The notes: generated from the sequence alone by a model not told the origin. A stretch of 64,000 bases of DNA from Blastomonas ursincola (GCF_013607875.1 NZ_VDES01000005.1:1-64000); one strand, 5' to 3'; shown: positions 15,902 to 24,899, numbered from the stretch's first letter. A program made the numbers and translations.

Positions 15902-17239
15902 TCAGGCCAGCGGGTTCATGCTTTTGGCGATGGCGCGATAGTGCTCCGCCTTGCGGCTCAGTCCGCTCGCAGCATAGATGTCGGCAGCGGTTGCGTACAG
16001 ATCGGGCGTGCGCCAGCGCGAGGCGAGGACGGACTCGATCAGCGAGCGCGCGTCATCGATTCGGCCATTGGCGAGCAGCGCGGCTGCCAGCTTAATCTTC
16101 GCCTCGCCATAGGGCCGCGCCTGGTGATTGGCTTCGGCAAGCCGCAGCGCGCAGGGCCAGTCCCGCTTCGCCATGCAATGATCGATGGCATGGCCATAGG
16201 TCGCCTGCGGAAACAGATCGAGCCGCTCTTCCCAGATTTTCGCCGACCGCGCGTAGAGCCGATCGGCTTCGGCCTTGTCGCCCTTGGCCTCGGCAATGCC
16301 CGCCAGCGCATCGATGAACTCGGGATGGCCGGTTCGTCTGACAATGGCGCGATAGAGCGTCTCCGCCTCGGCGGTCTTGCCCTGCAGGTTGAGCACCTCG
16401 GCAATATGCTCCTCGATCAGCCAGCGGCCGGGGAACAGCCGGTCGGCCTCGCGGAAATGCGCCAGCGCCTTGTCGAGCTGCCCGCGATCGAGATCGAGAA
16501 TGCCGCGCTGGAGCTGCATATAGGAGCGGGTCTGTGGGGTCGGCGAGCGATAGCCCTTCTCCGCCTCGGCGAGATAGGCGTCGGCCAGATCGACCTTCCC
16601 GGTGCGCGCGGCAAAGATCGCGCGGCGGAAGTTGGCAGAGCCGGGCACCAGCCGGTCGGCAGCATCGTAAAGCGCCCAGGCCTGGTCATAGTCGCCGCGA
16701 TAGAAGGCGAGATCGCCGCGCATCGCGGCAATCTCGGCACGATCACCGGGGTCGGGAGGAACGGCATAGGCATCGGTGGCAGCAAGCTGCGCTTCGGCCG
16801 CAGCGAGGCGGTGCATGCTGAAATCGAGCGCCGCGCGCATCAGGTGCGGGCCGCTGCCCTTGACCGCTACCGCAAACGCCCGGTCAAGCGCGGCCTCTGC
16901 AGCCGCATAATCGCGATAGTCGCCCGAAAGCTGCGCGCGCGCCATCAGTTCGCTGGCATGGATCTCATGCATCAGCCACTGGTCGGCCCCGGCCCTGGCG
17001 GCGGCCTGTGCATTGCCGATGGCGGTATCGCTCCTTCGCATCGCCTCGGCATAGCCCAGCGGTGGACCGCTGCCCGAGAAGGGAGAGGGCTGCCAGTCGA
17101 TCGGCTGGGGGGCGGGGCGGGCATTGTTCCAGACATCGAGCGCCCAGACTCCGGCAAGGACGGCCAGCGCCATGATCCACCATTTCCAGGGGGCCAGCCG
17201 CGTCGCCAGGCTGGGCTCCACCGCAGTGCCGGATGCCAT
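15902..17239 (-). CDS. TPR-repeat membrane protein
   Basis: This 445-aa protein has an N-terminal membrane anchor (about residues 18-37, WWIMALAVLAGVWALDVW) and a long array of tetratricopeptide-like helical hairpins (for example YRDYAAAEAALDRAFAVA, GDYDQAWALYDAADRLVPGS, GQLDKALAHFREADRLFPGR, GDKAEADRLYARSAKIWE). No catalytic motif is visible. Its ATG overlaps the stop of the upstream DUF4331-like gene (TGATG), so it forms an operon with the two DUF4331 genes and probably serves as an assembly or scaffolding partner. Confidence 0.85.
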   Translation of the reverse strand: MASGTAVEPSLATRLAPWKWWIMALAVLAGVWALDVWNNARPAPQPIDWQPSPFSGSGPPLGYAEAMRRSDTAIGNAQAAARAGADQWLMHEIHASELMARAQLSGDYRDYAAAEAALDRAFAVAVKGSGPHLMRAALDFSMHRLAAAEAQLAATDAYAVPPDPGDRAEIAAMRGDLAFYRGDYDQAWALYDAADRLVPGSANFRRAIFAARTGKVDLADAYLAEAEKGYRSPTPQTRSYMQLQRGILDLDRGQLDKALAHFREADRLFPGRWLIEEHIAEVLNLQGKTAEAETLYRAIVRRTGHPEFIDALAGIAEAKGDKAEADRLYARSAKIWEERLDLFPQATYGHAIDHCMAKRDWPCALRLAEANHQARPYGEAKIKLAAALLANGRIDDARSLIESVLASRWRTPDLYATAADIYAASGLSRKAEHYRAIAKSMNPLA

Positions 17240-17949
17240 CAACTGGGCCGCGCGCAGGGCGTCAGGCCCAGCCGGGTCAGGTCGTCGGCCAGTGCATTGG
17301 TCAATATGGTCAGGGTGCTGGTGAGTTCAGGCACCCATTTGCCGGTCGCGTCGATGGCCGGGGTGTCGTCATTATACTCGTTCTTGAACGGGTTGCCGGA
17401 GACGAGTGCCGTGGCGACAGCAGGCATGCCGGCGCGGTCGACCCGCGTGTACGCCGAGGGCAGATCGCTGCGGAAGGTGAAATTGCTGCCAGCGCCGCCC
17501 GAAGTCGGCGGACTGCCGAGCGGCGGCGCCAGAAACGGGAAAGTGCTGAGCAGGGGCTGGTCGAACGTGGCCGGGTTTACCGGAAGCGCAGCAAAGGTTG
17601 TTGCCGGATGCCTTGCAAGATCGAGGAAGATGACCGCCAGCGTCACATCGACCACCGGATCCTGGAAGCGGCGCCCATTGGGAAATCCGGCAGGCTGGCT
17701 GAGATCGAGCCGCAGGAGATCGGGGACAACCAGATTGGCGACGGTGCGACCCGGGACCACGGTCTGGTTGAGGCAGGGGCTGACATTGAAGCTCGTCGGC
17801 GGTGGCGGCGTCGGGGTCGGCGCAGGCGCAACGGCCACCGGCGGAATGACGATAGTGTTGGTCTGCGGCTCATTGCTGCCACAGGCGGAGACCAGGGCGG
17901 ACAGGGCGAGCGCGGATGCCAGTGCGAGCGGAGTGCGGTGCATGGTCAT
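17239..17949 (-). CDS. DUF4331-type lipoprotein (second half-like)
   Basis: This 236-aa predicted lipoprotein has lipobox LVSAC (Cys about residue 22), then a Pro-rich linker (VAPAPTPTPPPP). A globular part follows with AGFPNGRRFQDPVVDVTLAV, the sequence I associate with the C-terminal region of DUF4331 proteins, and later VSGNPFKNEYNDDTP, similar to a block that comes earlier in that family. The preceding gene encodes the N-terminal-type half, so the family appears split into two secreted chains. Start 17949 (or ATG 17943) is 4 nt after the upstream stop. Confidence 0.7.
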   Translation of the reverse strand: MTMHRTPLALASALALSALVSACGSNEPQTNTIVIPPVAVAPAPTPTPPPPTSFNVSPCLNQTVVPGRTVANLVVPDLLRLDLSQPAGFPNGRRFQDPVVDVTLAVIFLDLARHPATTFAALPVNPATFDQPLLSTFPFLAPPLGSPPTSGGAGSNFTFRSDLPSAYTRVDRAGMPAVATALVSGNPFKNEYNDDTPAIDATGKWVPELTSTLTILTNALADDLTRLGLTPCARPS

Positions 17950-17953
17950 GATG

Positions 17954-18604
17954 TCAGCTCCTGATCCGGGCGGAGGTCGACCAGATGTCGAGCGGCTGCC
18001 CCTGATCGAGCAGCCGCCGCGGGATCGAGATGACGACGAACGTCGTGTTGAGATTGGCAAAGCGGTTGCGGGCATTGTTGAACGACAGATTGCCCGTCGC
18101 GCGCGAGTCCCGCAGGCCTTGCGGATCGAAGTTGAAGGGATCGTCGAACACCCCGGCGCGCACCGTGATGCCATTGGGCGTGGTCAGGTTGCGTTCGACC
18201 GGGCCGCGAACCAGGCTGGCGCCGGGCAGGTTGCGGACCTCGATGCCGGGATTGACGCCGTCACGCCCGAAGCGGATCTCGATCGGGAACTCGACATCGG
18301 TGCGCGATCCGGCATTGGACACGTTGATCATGTAGAGCACATCGGGATCGTAGAAGCCCGGCAGGCTGGTCGCAGAAGGTCCGCCAAAGCCGATCGAAAG
18401 ATAGACGTTGTCCGCATCATGAAAGGCATAGAGATCGGCAATGTCCGCTGCGACATCGAAGCCCACCGTGTTGGTGTCCGATCCGGTGCGCGCGGGTGGA
18501 TCGAAATGGTCGGCCGCGTCGAGCGCCTGATGGCCTGCGAACGTCACCCCAGCCAGCGCCACCGCGCAAGGGAGGATGATCCGGAAGAAGCTGTCTAAAT
18601 GCAT
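17954..18604 (-). CDS. DUF4331-type secreted protein (N-terminal half-like)
   Basis: This 216-aa protein has a signal peptide (FFRIILPCAVALAGVTFAGH) followed by DHFDPPARTGSDTN and ADIADLYAFHDADNVYLSIG, the opening of DUF4331 domains. It ends with FVVISIPRRLLDQG, shortly before the family would normally continue. Usual DUF4331 proteins are about twice as long; the missing half is encoded by the next gene. The start at 18604 is preceded by AGGGG on the minus strand. Function unknown. The three-gene set with the TPR protein ends at the hairpin before trcR. Confidence 0.75.
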   Translation of the reverse strand: MHLDSFFRIILPCAVALAGVTFAGHQALDAADHFDPPARTGSDTNTVGFDVAADIADLYAFHDADNVYLSIGFGGPSATSLPGFYDPDVLYMINVSNAGSRTDVEFPIEIRFGRDGVNPGIEVRNLPGASLVRGPVERNLTTPNGITVRAGVFDDPFNFDPQGLRDSRATGNLSFNNARNRFANLNTTFVVISIPRRLLDQGQPLDIWSTSARIRS

Positions 18605-18684
18605 ATCACCCCTGCATGCTACTATGGATGTCCAGGGCGACCCGCATTTTACATAGTCGAAATCCGGCAGAATTGCCAAGCCTT

Positions 18685-19722
18685 TCAGGCGGCAAGCGCC
18701 AACCGGCTGGCGATCGGCACGAGCGCCTGCAGGAACTGCCGTGTGCTTGCCTCCCAGGTGAAGCTGCGACCGGCGCGAAGACAATCGGCGCGGTTCAGGC
18801 GCAACGCAGCGGCAATCGCGCTGTCCAGATCGTCGTCCATCGCGCCTGCACCGGGTACGAGTACGTCAAGGGGGCCCGAAACCGGATAGGCTGCCACCGG
18901 GGTGCCGCAGGCCAGAGCCTCGATCATCACCAGCCCGAACGTGTCGGTGCGGCTGGGGAAGACGAACACGTCCGCGCCGGCATAATAGCCCGCCAGCGTC
19001 GCGCCCGATTGCGCGCCGACGAAATGGGCCTGGGGGTACGCTCGGGACAAGGCCTCGCGCGCCGGGCCATCGCCGACCACCACCTTGGACCCCGGATGGC
19101 GGCTCGACAGGAACGCCTCGATATTCTTCTCGACCGCGACGCGGCCGACATAGAGCTGGATCGGCCCCGCAAGCTCGGCATAGAGCGCGGGCCGGGGGGC
19201 GTGGGGCCCGAAACAGCCGAGGTCGACGCCGCGACCCCAGTGCACCACCTGGCCCAGCCCCTGCTCTCGCAGCTGCTGCCGCACGGTCTCGGTCGACACC
19301 AGGATCGCATGGGCCGGGGCGTGGAACCAGCGGATGAATGGCCAGAACATCGCGGCGGGAAGCCCGGTGCGCCGCGCGAGATAGTCGGGAAACTGGGTAT
19401 GATAGGCGGTGGTGAAGGGATAGCCATGATCGAGACAGAAGCGCCGGGCGGCAATGCCCAGCGGCCCTTCGGTGGCGATATGCACCGCATCGGGCGCAAA
19501 CTCGCTCAGCCGTGCACCGATGCCGAAGCGCGTGGTCAGCGCCAGGCGGATCTCGGGATAGGACGGGCAGGGGATCGAGGCATATTGGTCGGGCGAGATG
19601 ACCAGCAACTCGTGGCCCAGCGCGCGCAGACGCTCGGTCACCGCGGTGAGCGTCCGCACGACACCGTTGACCTGCGGCGCCCAGGCATCGGTGATGATCG
19701 CGATCTTCATGCTGGGCTGCAT
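18685..19722 (-). CDS. GT4 family glycosyltransferase
   Basis: This 345-aa GT-B fold enzyme resembles the MgtA/alpha-mannosyltransferase branch of family GT4. The N-terminal domain has KIAIITDAWAPQVNGVVRTL and GYPFTTAYHTQFPDYLARRT. The C-terminal domain has YVGRVAVEKNIEAFL, VVVGDGPAREAL and the donor-site motif SRTDTFGLVMIEALACGTPV. GGAGG stands 5 nt before ATG 19722. It follows the LpxH-like gene by 28 bp in the same direction, so both may act on outer-membrane lipids or glycolipids. Confidence 0.9.
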   Translation of the reverse strand: MQPSMKIAIITDAWAPQVNGVVRTLTAVTERLRALGHELLVISPDQYASIPCPSYPEIRLALTTRFGIGARLSEFAPDAVHIATEGPLGIAARRFCLDHGYPFTTAYHTQFPDYLARRTGLPAAMFWPFIRWFHAPAHAILVSTETVRQQLREQGLGQVVHWGRGVDLGCFGPHAPRPALYAELAGPIQLYVGRVAVEKNIEAFLSSRHPGSKVVVGDGPAREALSRAYPQAHFVGAQSGATLAGYYAGADVFVFPSRTDTFGLVMIEALACGTPVAAYPVSGPLDVLVPGAGAMDDDLDSAIAAALRLNRADCLRAGRSFTWEASTRQFLQALVPIASRLALAA

Positions 19723-19750
19723 ACCGTCCTCCGCTGTCGCACCGACCGGA

Positions 19751-20695
19751 TCAGGCCGCCACCGGTTCGAGATTCTGCCGCATGCGCGCCTCGGCCTCGG
19801 CCGCCTGGCGCTCCTTCATGATCTCGGCCCAGTGCAGCACTTCCATCCGTCCGTCGAAATGCTCGACCAAAGCGGTGCAACCTTCGACCCAGTCGCCGTC
19901 GTTAAAATAGGCCACGCCGCCGATCTCGCGGATCTCGGCCGTGTGGATATGCCCGCAGACCACGCCGTCGACACCGCGCTCGGCGGCGGCGCGCGCGACC
20001 AGCTCCTCGAAGCGCGAGATGAACTCGACCGCGTTCTTGACCTTGTGCTTGGCCATTTTCGAGAGCGACCAATAGGACAGGCCGAAACGCTGGCGCACCC
20101 AGTTGACGCCGATGTTCATGCTCATCAGCAGGTGGTAGAGCGTGTCGCCGACGAACGCGAGCCAGCGATGCGCGAGCATGATCGTGTCGAACTCGTCGCC
20201 GTGCAGCACCATCAGCCGCTTGCCGTCTGCGGTCTCGTGGAATGCGGCGCGCCGGATCTCGACGCCGCCGAAATTGAGCCCGCTGAACTGGCGGAACATC
20301 TCGTCATGATTCCCGGGGATATAGACGATCCGCGTCCCGCGCTTGGCGCGCTTCAATATGCGCCAGACGATGTCGTTGTGCGCGGCGGGCCAGTAGAATT
20401 TCTTCTTCAGCCGCCAGCCATCGATGATGTCGCCGACCAGATACATGGTGTCGCTGTCGACATGGTCGAGAAAGTCGATGAGCATTTGCGCGTTGCAGCC
20501 GCGCGTGCCGAGGTGAACGTCGGAAATCCACACGGTGCGATAGCGGCGGCGCGCATCGGCCGGGGGTTCGGGGACATAGGGCTGGCCACCCGGAAAGCCG
20601 GCGACATTGGCAAAATCGCTGCCCGCCAGATCATCGCCATCGGCCACCCTTGCCAGCAGGCTGCCAATGCTATCGCTGAATTCGTCGAGGGCCAT
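19751..20695 (-). CDS. LpxH-like calcineurin-fold phosphoesterase
   Basis: This 314-aa metallophosphoesterase carries all five signature blocks: SDVHLGTRG, VGDIIDGW, IPGNHDE, LHGDEFD and VCGHIHTAEI. The family is annotated as UDP-2,3-diacylglucosamine diphosphatase-like, which would place it in lipid A synthesis. The protein is longer than E. coli LpxH (240 aa) because of an N-terminal extension and a C-terminal charged tail. The start is uncertain: ATG 20695 is preferred, but ATG 20725 and GTG 20737 are in frame. It shares direction with the GT4 gene. Confidence 0.85.
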   Translation of the reverse strand: MALDEFSDSIGSLLARVADGDDLAGSDFANVAGFPGGQPYVPEPPADARRRYRTVWISDVHLGTRGCNAQMLIDFLDHVDSDTMYLVGDIIDGWRLKKKFYWPAAHNDIVWRILKRAKRGTRIVYIPGNHDEMFRQFSGLNFGGVEIRRAAFHETADGKRLMVLHGDEFDTIMLAHRWLAFVGDTLYHLLMSMNIGVNWVRQRFGLSYWSLSKMAKHKVKNAVEFISRFEELVARAAAERGVDGVVCGHIHTAEIREIGGVAYFNDGDWVEGCTALVEHFDGRMEVLHWAEIMKERQAAEAEARMRQNLEPVAA

Positions 20696-20803
20696 GATGG
20701 CTTGTGCTCCCTGCGGATCGTGCATCCTCGGGACCACGCCAATGGCGGTTTAATGTGACAACTGGAATCGCCTAGCGATGACGACTTGATGACAGTCGGC
20801 GGA

Positions 20804-21826
20804 CTATTCGCCGATCTCCAGCACGATCTTGCCGATCAGATCGCCCGATTCCATCTGCGCATGCGCCTTGGCCGCCTCGGCCAGCGGATAGCGGCTGTGG
20901 ATGATCGGCGAAAGCTCGCCGGTCGCGACCAAAGGCCAGACTTCGCGCGCGATCTCGTCGGCGAGCAGCGCCTTGAACGCGTTCGAGCGCGGGCGCAGCG
21001 TCGATCCGGTGAGCGTCAGGCGGCGGCGCATGATCTCGAGCACCGAAATCTCGGCCTTCATGCCCCCCTGCACCGCAATCGTGACGTTGCGGCCATCATC
21101 GGCCAGGCAGGCCATGTTGCGCGGCAAATAGCTGCCGCCCACCATGTCGAGCACGATCTCCACACCCTTGCCGTCGGTCAGCCGCTGGACCTCCTCGACG
21201 AAATCGTGCGTCTTGTAGTTGATGGCGTGCGTCGCGCCGATCTCCAGCGCTGCGGCGCATTTGTCGTCGCTGCCGCAGGTGACGATGGTCTTGAGGTCGA
21301 ACAGCTTGCCCAGCTTGATCGCCATCGTGCCGATGCCGCTGGTGCCGCCATGGACCAGCACCGTCTCGCCGTCGCGGGCATAGGCGCGCTGGAACAGGTT
21401 GTGCCACACGGTAAACAGCGTTTCGGGCAACGCAGCCGCCTCGACCATCGATATGCCCGAGGGCACGACCAGGCAGTGGTCTGCGCGAGCGAGGCAATAT
21501 TCGGCATAGCCGCCGCCTGCGACCAATGCGCAGACCGGCTGGCCGATCAGCGCATCGTCGGTATTGGGGCCAGCGGCCACCACCGTTCCGGCAATTTCCA
21601 GTCCGGGGATGTGCGGAGCACCCGGCGGCGGCGGATAGAAGCCCTGGCGCTGGATGACATCGGGCCGGTTGACGCCGGCGGCGGCGACGCGGATCAATAG
21701 CTCGCCAGCTGCTGGCACCGGAACTTGTGTCTCGCCGGCCACCAGTACTTCCGGCCCGCCCGGCTCGGCATAATCGATGGCACGCATGGTCGCCGGAATT
21801 ACTTTCGCCATTTCCAGGGTCGTCAT
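20804..21826 (-). CDS. NAD(P)H quinone oxidoreductase (zinc-less MDR family)
   Basis: This 340-aa medium-chain dehydrogenase/reductase of the quinone oxidoreductase/PIG3-like branch has GVNRPDVIQRQGFYPPPPGA and HIPGLEIAGTVVAAGPN in the catalytic domain. The Rossmann stretch is ETVLVHGGTSGIGTMAIKLG, and SNAFKALLADEIAREVWPLV is near the end. The structural and catalytic zinc Cys of alcohol dehydrogenases are absent. ATG 21826 is preceded by GGGGAG at a fair distance. The gene is divergent from the DUF1192 gene, with about 90 bp between starts. Confidence 0.9.
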   Translation of the reverse strand: MTTLEMAKVIPATMRAIDYAEPGGPEVLVAGETQVPVPAAGELLIRVAAAGVNRPDVIQRQGFYPPPPGAPHIPGLEIAGTVVAAGPNTDDALIGQPVCALVAGGGYAEYCLARADHCLVVPSGISMVEAAALPETLFTVWHNLFQRAYARDGETVLVHGGTSGIGTMAIKLGKLFDLKTIVTCGSDDKCAAALEIGATHAINYKTHDFVEEVQRLTDGKGVEIVLDMVGGSYLPRNMACLADDGRNVTIAVQGGMKAEISVLEIMRRRLTLTGSTLRPRSNAFKALLADEIAREVWPLVATGELSPIIHSRYPLAEAAKAHAQMESGDLIGKIVLEIGE

Positions 21827-21917
21827 GACCTGGTGCTCCCCCCGTTCACGGACCAAACCGTCAACATCTGTAAACCCCATATTGACAGCTAAGGCACCGG
21901 GGTCAACAATAAGTCCC

Positions 21918-22118
21918 ATGGAGCCCGACGAAAGCCTCGCGCGGTTGCGCGCAGATGCTGCCCAGAAACTGGGCGGCGAGGATATCGATGCCTATTCGCT
22001 GGACGAACTGGACGCGCGGATCGCGCTGTGCCGGGCCGAGATCGCCCGGTGCGAAGCGCGCAAGGCCTTTGCCGCGCAGCACCGGCTGAGCGCGGAAGCG
22101 CTGTTTCGCAAGAGCTGA
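21918..22118 (+). CDS. DUF1192 family small protein
   Basis: This 66-aa cytoplasmic protein has the typical DUF1192 layout: a short acidic N-terminus, then SLDELDARIALCRAEIARCE, a charged amphipathic helix. Small proteins of this type are widespread in alphaproteobacteria; function unknown. It is transcribed away from the quinone oxidoreductase gene. Confidence 0.8.
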   Translation: MEPDESLARLRADAAQKLGGEDIDAYSLDELDARIALCRAEIARCEARKAFAAQHRLSAEALFRKS

Positions 22119-22318
22119 GCAGCGCCTGCAGGCTTTGAGCCCGAACGGCGCATCCGACCTGCATGCAGGTGCCGTTCATCTGGCACGGCTCTTGCTGCGA
22201 TTATTCGCGACGAGTGGCTTTGAGCCTGCTGGATTTGCCCGAATGCCGTCCTATATTGGTGCACGTGGAGCGCCCCGGAGTGGATAGGGGCAATGGCAAA
22301 GAGGCGCTTGACGATAAG

Positions 22319-22374
22319 GGGCCCGGCCCTTTTTTCCGGGCGGAATGATTGAGAAGGCGGGTATCTCGCCCGCC
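22319..22374 (+). promoter_or_regulatory. Overlapping hairpins in the clpA leader
   Basis: A short GGGC/GCCC stem (22319-22322 with 22326-22329) is followed by six T. The alternative stem GCCCGG/CCGGGC (22321-22326 with 22336-22341) cannot form at the same time. A further stem GGCGGG/CCCGCC (22356-22361 with 22369-22374) sits directly before the GCGGAG ribosome-binding site of clpA. The arrangement could be a terminator/antiterminator or a structured leader. Confidence 0.35.
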
Positions 22375-22389
22375 GCGGAGTATCGCAAT

Positions 22390-24729
22390 ATGCCATCCTT
22401 TGCCGAATCGCTGGAAAAGACGCTGCATCAGGCGCTGCACAATGCCGCCGACCGGCGTCATGAATATGCTACGCTCGAACATCTGCTGCTCGCGCTGATC
22501 GACGATGCCGATGCCGCGCAGGTGATGCAGGCCTGCGGCGTGGACCTCGGCGAGCTGGGCGATGCCGTCACCCATTATCTCGATAACGAGCTGGATTCGC
22601 TCAAGGTCGCCGAAAAGACCGACCCTGCGCCGACCTCCGGCTTCCAGCGCGTGGTCCAGCGCGCCATCCTGCACGTCCAGTCCTCGGGCAAGGATGTCGT
22701 CACCGGCGCGAACGTGCTGGTCGCATTGTTCTCCGAGCGCGAGAGCTATGCCGTCTATTTCCTGCAGCAGCAGGACATGAGCCGCCTCGATGCGGTGAGC
22801 TATATCAGCCATGGCATCGGCAAGGGCGGCCAGCCGGTCGAACAGCGCAGCGTGCGCGGGACCGAGGAGCCGCAGGAGGAAAAGCAGGACGCTGCCGCCA
22901 AGCAGAAGAAGGACAGCGCGCTCGACCAGTTCACGGTCAACCTCAACGCGCGCGCCCAGGCCGGCAAGATCGATCCGCTGATCGGACGCGGGCCCGAAGT
23001 CGACCGCACGATCCAGATCCTGTGCCGCCGTTCGAAGAACAATCCGCTCTATGTCGGTGATCCCGGCGTGGGCAAGACGGCGATCGCCGAAGGCCTGGCG
23101 CGCAAGATCGTCGAGGGCGACGTTCCCGAGGTGCTGCAGAAGGCGGTGATCTATTCGCTCGACATGGGTGCGCTGCTCGCCGGCACGCGCTATCGCGGCG
23201 ATTTCGAGGAGCGGCTCAAGCAGGTCGTCTCGGAGCTCGAGAAGATGCCGCACGCGGTGCTTTTCATCGACGAGATTCACACCGTGATCGGCGCTGGGGC
23301 GACCAGTGGCGGCGCGATGGATGCGTCGAACCTCTTGAAGCCTGCGCTGTCGAGCGGCACCATCCGTTGCATCGGATCGACCACCTACAAGGAGTTCCGC
23401 AATCACTTCGAGAAGGACCGCGCGCTGCTGCGCCGGTTCCAGAAGATCGACGTGAACGAGCCGACGATCGAGGACACGATCAAGATCCTGAAGGGTCTGC
23501 GCACCGCGTTCGAGGACCATCACAAGGTCAAGTACACGCCCGATGCGATCAAGACCGCGGTCGAGCTGTCGGCGCGGTATATCAACGACCGCAAGCTGCC
23601 CGACAAGGCGATCGACGTGATCGACGAGGTCGGCGCGATGCAGATGCTGGTGCCGCCCGCCAAGCGGCGCAAGATCATCACCGCGCGCGAGATCGAGAGC
23701 GTGATCGCGACGATGGCGCGCATCCCACCCAAGTCGGTGTCGAAGGACGACAAGAAGGTGCTCGAACATCTCGAGCGCGACCTGAAGCGCGTCGTCTTCG
23801 GCCAGAACAAGGCGATCGAGGTGCTCTCGAGCGCGATCAAGCTGAGCCGCGCAGGCCTGCGCGATCCGGACAAGCCGATCGGCAACTATCTGTTCTCCGG
23901 CCCCACCGGCGTTGGCAAGACCGAGGTTGCACGCCAGCTCGCCAACATCATGGGCATTCCGCTGCAGCGGTTCGACATGTCCGAATATATGGAGCGTCAT
24001 TCGGTCAGCCGGCTGATCGGCGCGCCTCCGGGCTATGTCGGCTATGACCAGGGCGGCCTGCTCACCGATGCGATCGACCAGCAGCCGCATTGCGTGCTGC
24101 TGCTCGACGAGATCGAGAAGGCGCATCCGGACCTGTTCAACATCCTGTTGCAGGTGATGGACAATGGCAAGCTGACCGATCACCACGGCAAGACCGTCGA
24201 TTTCCGCAATGTCGTGCTGATCATGACGACCAATGCGGGCGCAGCGGACATGGCGCGTGAAGGCATCGGATTTGGCGATGTCAGCCGCGAGGATGCGTCG
24301 GACGAGGCGGTGAAGAAGATGTTCACCCCCGAATTCCGCAACCGTCTCGATGCCATCGTGCCGTTCGGCTATCTGGGAACCGAGGTTGTCGCCCGCGTGG
24401 TCGACAAGTTCATCCTCCAGCTCGAACTGCAGCTGGCCGACCAGAACGTGCACATCCGGCTCGATCAGGAAGCGCGCGACTGGCTGTGCGAGCGCGGCTA
24501 TGATCGGCTCTATGGTGCCCGCCCGATGGCGCGGCTCATCCAGGAGAAGATCAAGCAGCCGCTGGCCGAAGAACTGCTGTTCGGCAAGCTGGTCCAAGGT
24601 GGCGAGGTCAACGTCCATATGAAGGACGGCGCCATGGCCTTCGAGATCGTCCCCGCACCGCCCAAGGCGGGCAAGCCCAAAAAGGCGCGCGGATCGGCGA
24701 AGAAGGAAAGCGATACCAACGCGGATTGA
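22390..24729 (+). CDS. clpA: ATP-dependent Clp protease ATP-binding subunit ClpA
   Basis: ClpA unfolds substrates and feeds them to ClpP. The 779-aa protein has an N-terminal Clp-N double repeat (residues 1-145), then AAA module 1 with GDPGVGKTA (Walker A) and VLFIDEIHT (Walker B), and AAA module 2 with GPTGVGKTEVA and LLLDEIEKAHPDL. IGF in REGIGFGD is positioned as the ClpP-binding tripeptide. The C-terminus is a Lys/Ala-rich tail. ATG 22390 has GGAG 9 nt upstream; an in-frame ATG at 22345 would fall before the hairpin. No clpS lies upstream, unlike many proteobacteria. Confidence 0.96.
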   Translation: MPSFAESLEKTLHQALHNAADRRHEYATLEHLLLALIDDADAAQVMQACGVDLGELGDAVTHYLDNELDSLKVAEKTDPAPTSGFQRVVQRAILHVQSSGKDVVTGANVLVALFSERESYAVYFLQQQDMSRLDAVSYISHGIGKGGQPVEQRSVRGTEEPQEEKQDAAAKQKKDSALDQFTVNLNARAQAGKIDPLIGRGPEVDRTIQILCRRSKNNPLYVGDPGVGKTAIAEGLARKIVEGDVPEVLQKAVIYSLDMGALLAGTRYRGDFEERLKQVVSELEKMPHAVLFIDEIHTVIGAGATSGGAMDASNLLKPALSSGTIRCIGSTTYKEFRNHFEKDRALLRRFQKIDVNEPTIEDTIKILKGLRTAFEDHHKVKYTPDAIKTAVELSARYINDRKLPDKAIDVIDEVGAMQMLVPPAKRRKIITAREIESVIATMARIPPKSVSKDDKKVLEHLERDLKRVVFGQNKAIEVLSSAIKLSRAGLRDPDKPIGNYLFSGPTGVGKTEVARQLANIMGIPLQRFDMSEYMERHSVSRLIGAPPGYVGYDQGGLLTDAIDQQPHCVLLLDEIEKAHPDLFNILLQVMDNGKLTDHHGKTVDFRNVVLIMTTNAGAADMAREGIGFGDVSREDASDEAVKKMFTPEFRNRLDAIVPFGYLGTEVVARVVDKFILQLELQLADQNVHIRLDQEARDWLCERGYDRLYGARPMARLIQEKIKQPLAEELLFGKLVQGGEVNVHMKDGAMAFEIVPAPPKAGKPKKARGSAKKESDTNAD

Positions 24730-24735
24730 ACGATG

Positions 24736-24771
24736 GGCCCGGCTGGCGAGATGTCAGCCGGGCCTTTTTTT
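24736..24771 (+). terminator. Rho-independent terminator of clpA
   Basis: GGCCCGGCTG (24736-24745) pairs with CAGCCGGGCC (24755-24764) and is followed by seven T, 6 nt after the clpA stop. Confidence 0.95.
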
Positions 24772-24796
24772 GCTGAACCTCTACCCCAATTCCGTA

Positions 24797-24864
24797 TGTC
24801 CCGAGCGAAGTCGAGGGACGTAATCCCGCAGGGTTGTGCGAGGTCCCTCGACACGCTCGGGACA
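24797..24864. repeat. Palindromic REP-like element, intergenic copy
   Basis: TGTCCCGAGCGAAGTCGAGG begins the left arm (24797-24819), and the right arm (24843-24864) is its near-perfect reverse complement (one base shorter, at the ACAC step). The spacer is 23 nt. A second copy with the same arms lies inside tsaD (52556-52623). Confidence 0.85.
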
Positions 24865-24899
24865 AACGGAGATGGGTGCCCAGTAGTTTGAAGCCCCCC

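Noticed and set aside
15884-18598. A 904-codon plus-strand frame over the TPR and DUF4331 genes
   Set aside because: The minus-strand genes have signal peptides, coupled starts and domain motifs; the plus-strand product is low-complexity Gly/Arg/Ala and is a GC-driven shadow.
22119-22389. A clpS gene expected before clpA
   Set aside because: No ClpS-like frame is present; the gap holds only hairpins and a leader.
22201-24618. An open frame of about 800 codons on the minus strand opposite clpA
   Set aside because: It is the antisense of an unmistakable clpA with both Walker A motifs. High GC content keeps the opposite frame open, and its product is Asp/Arg/His-rich with no fold.
24834-24899. 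An upstream start extending the thioesterase by 22 residues
   Set aside because: The extension would be translated from the right arm of the palindromic repeat and has no ribosome-binding site; ATG 24900 gives the family N-terminus.
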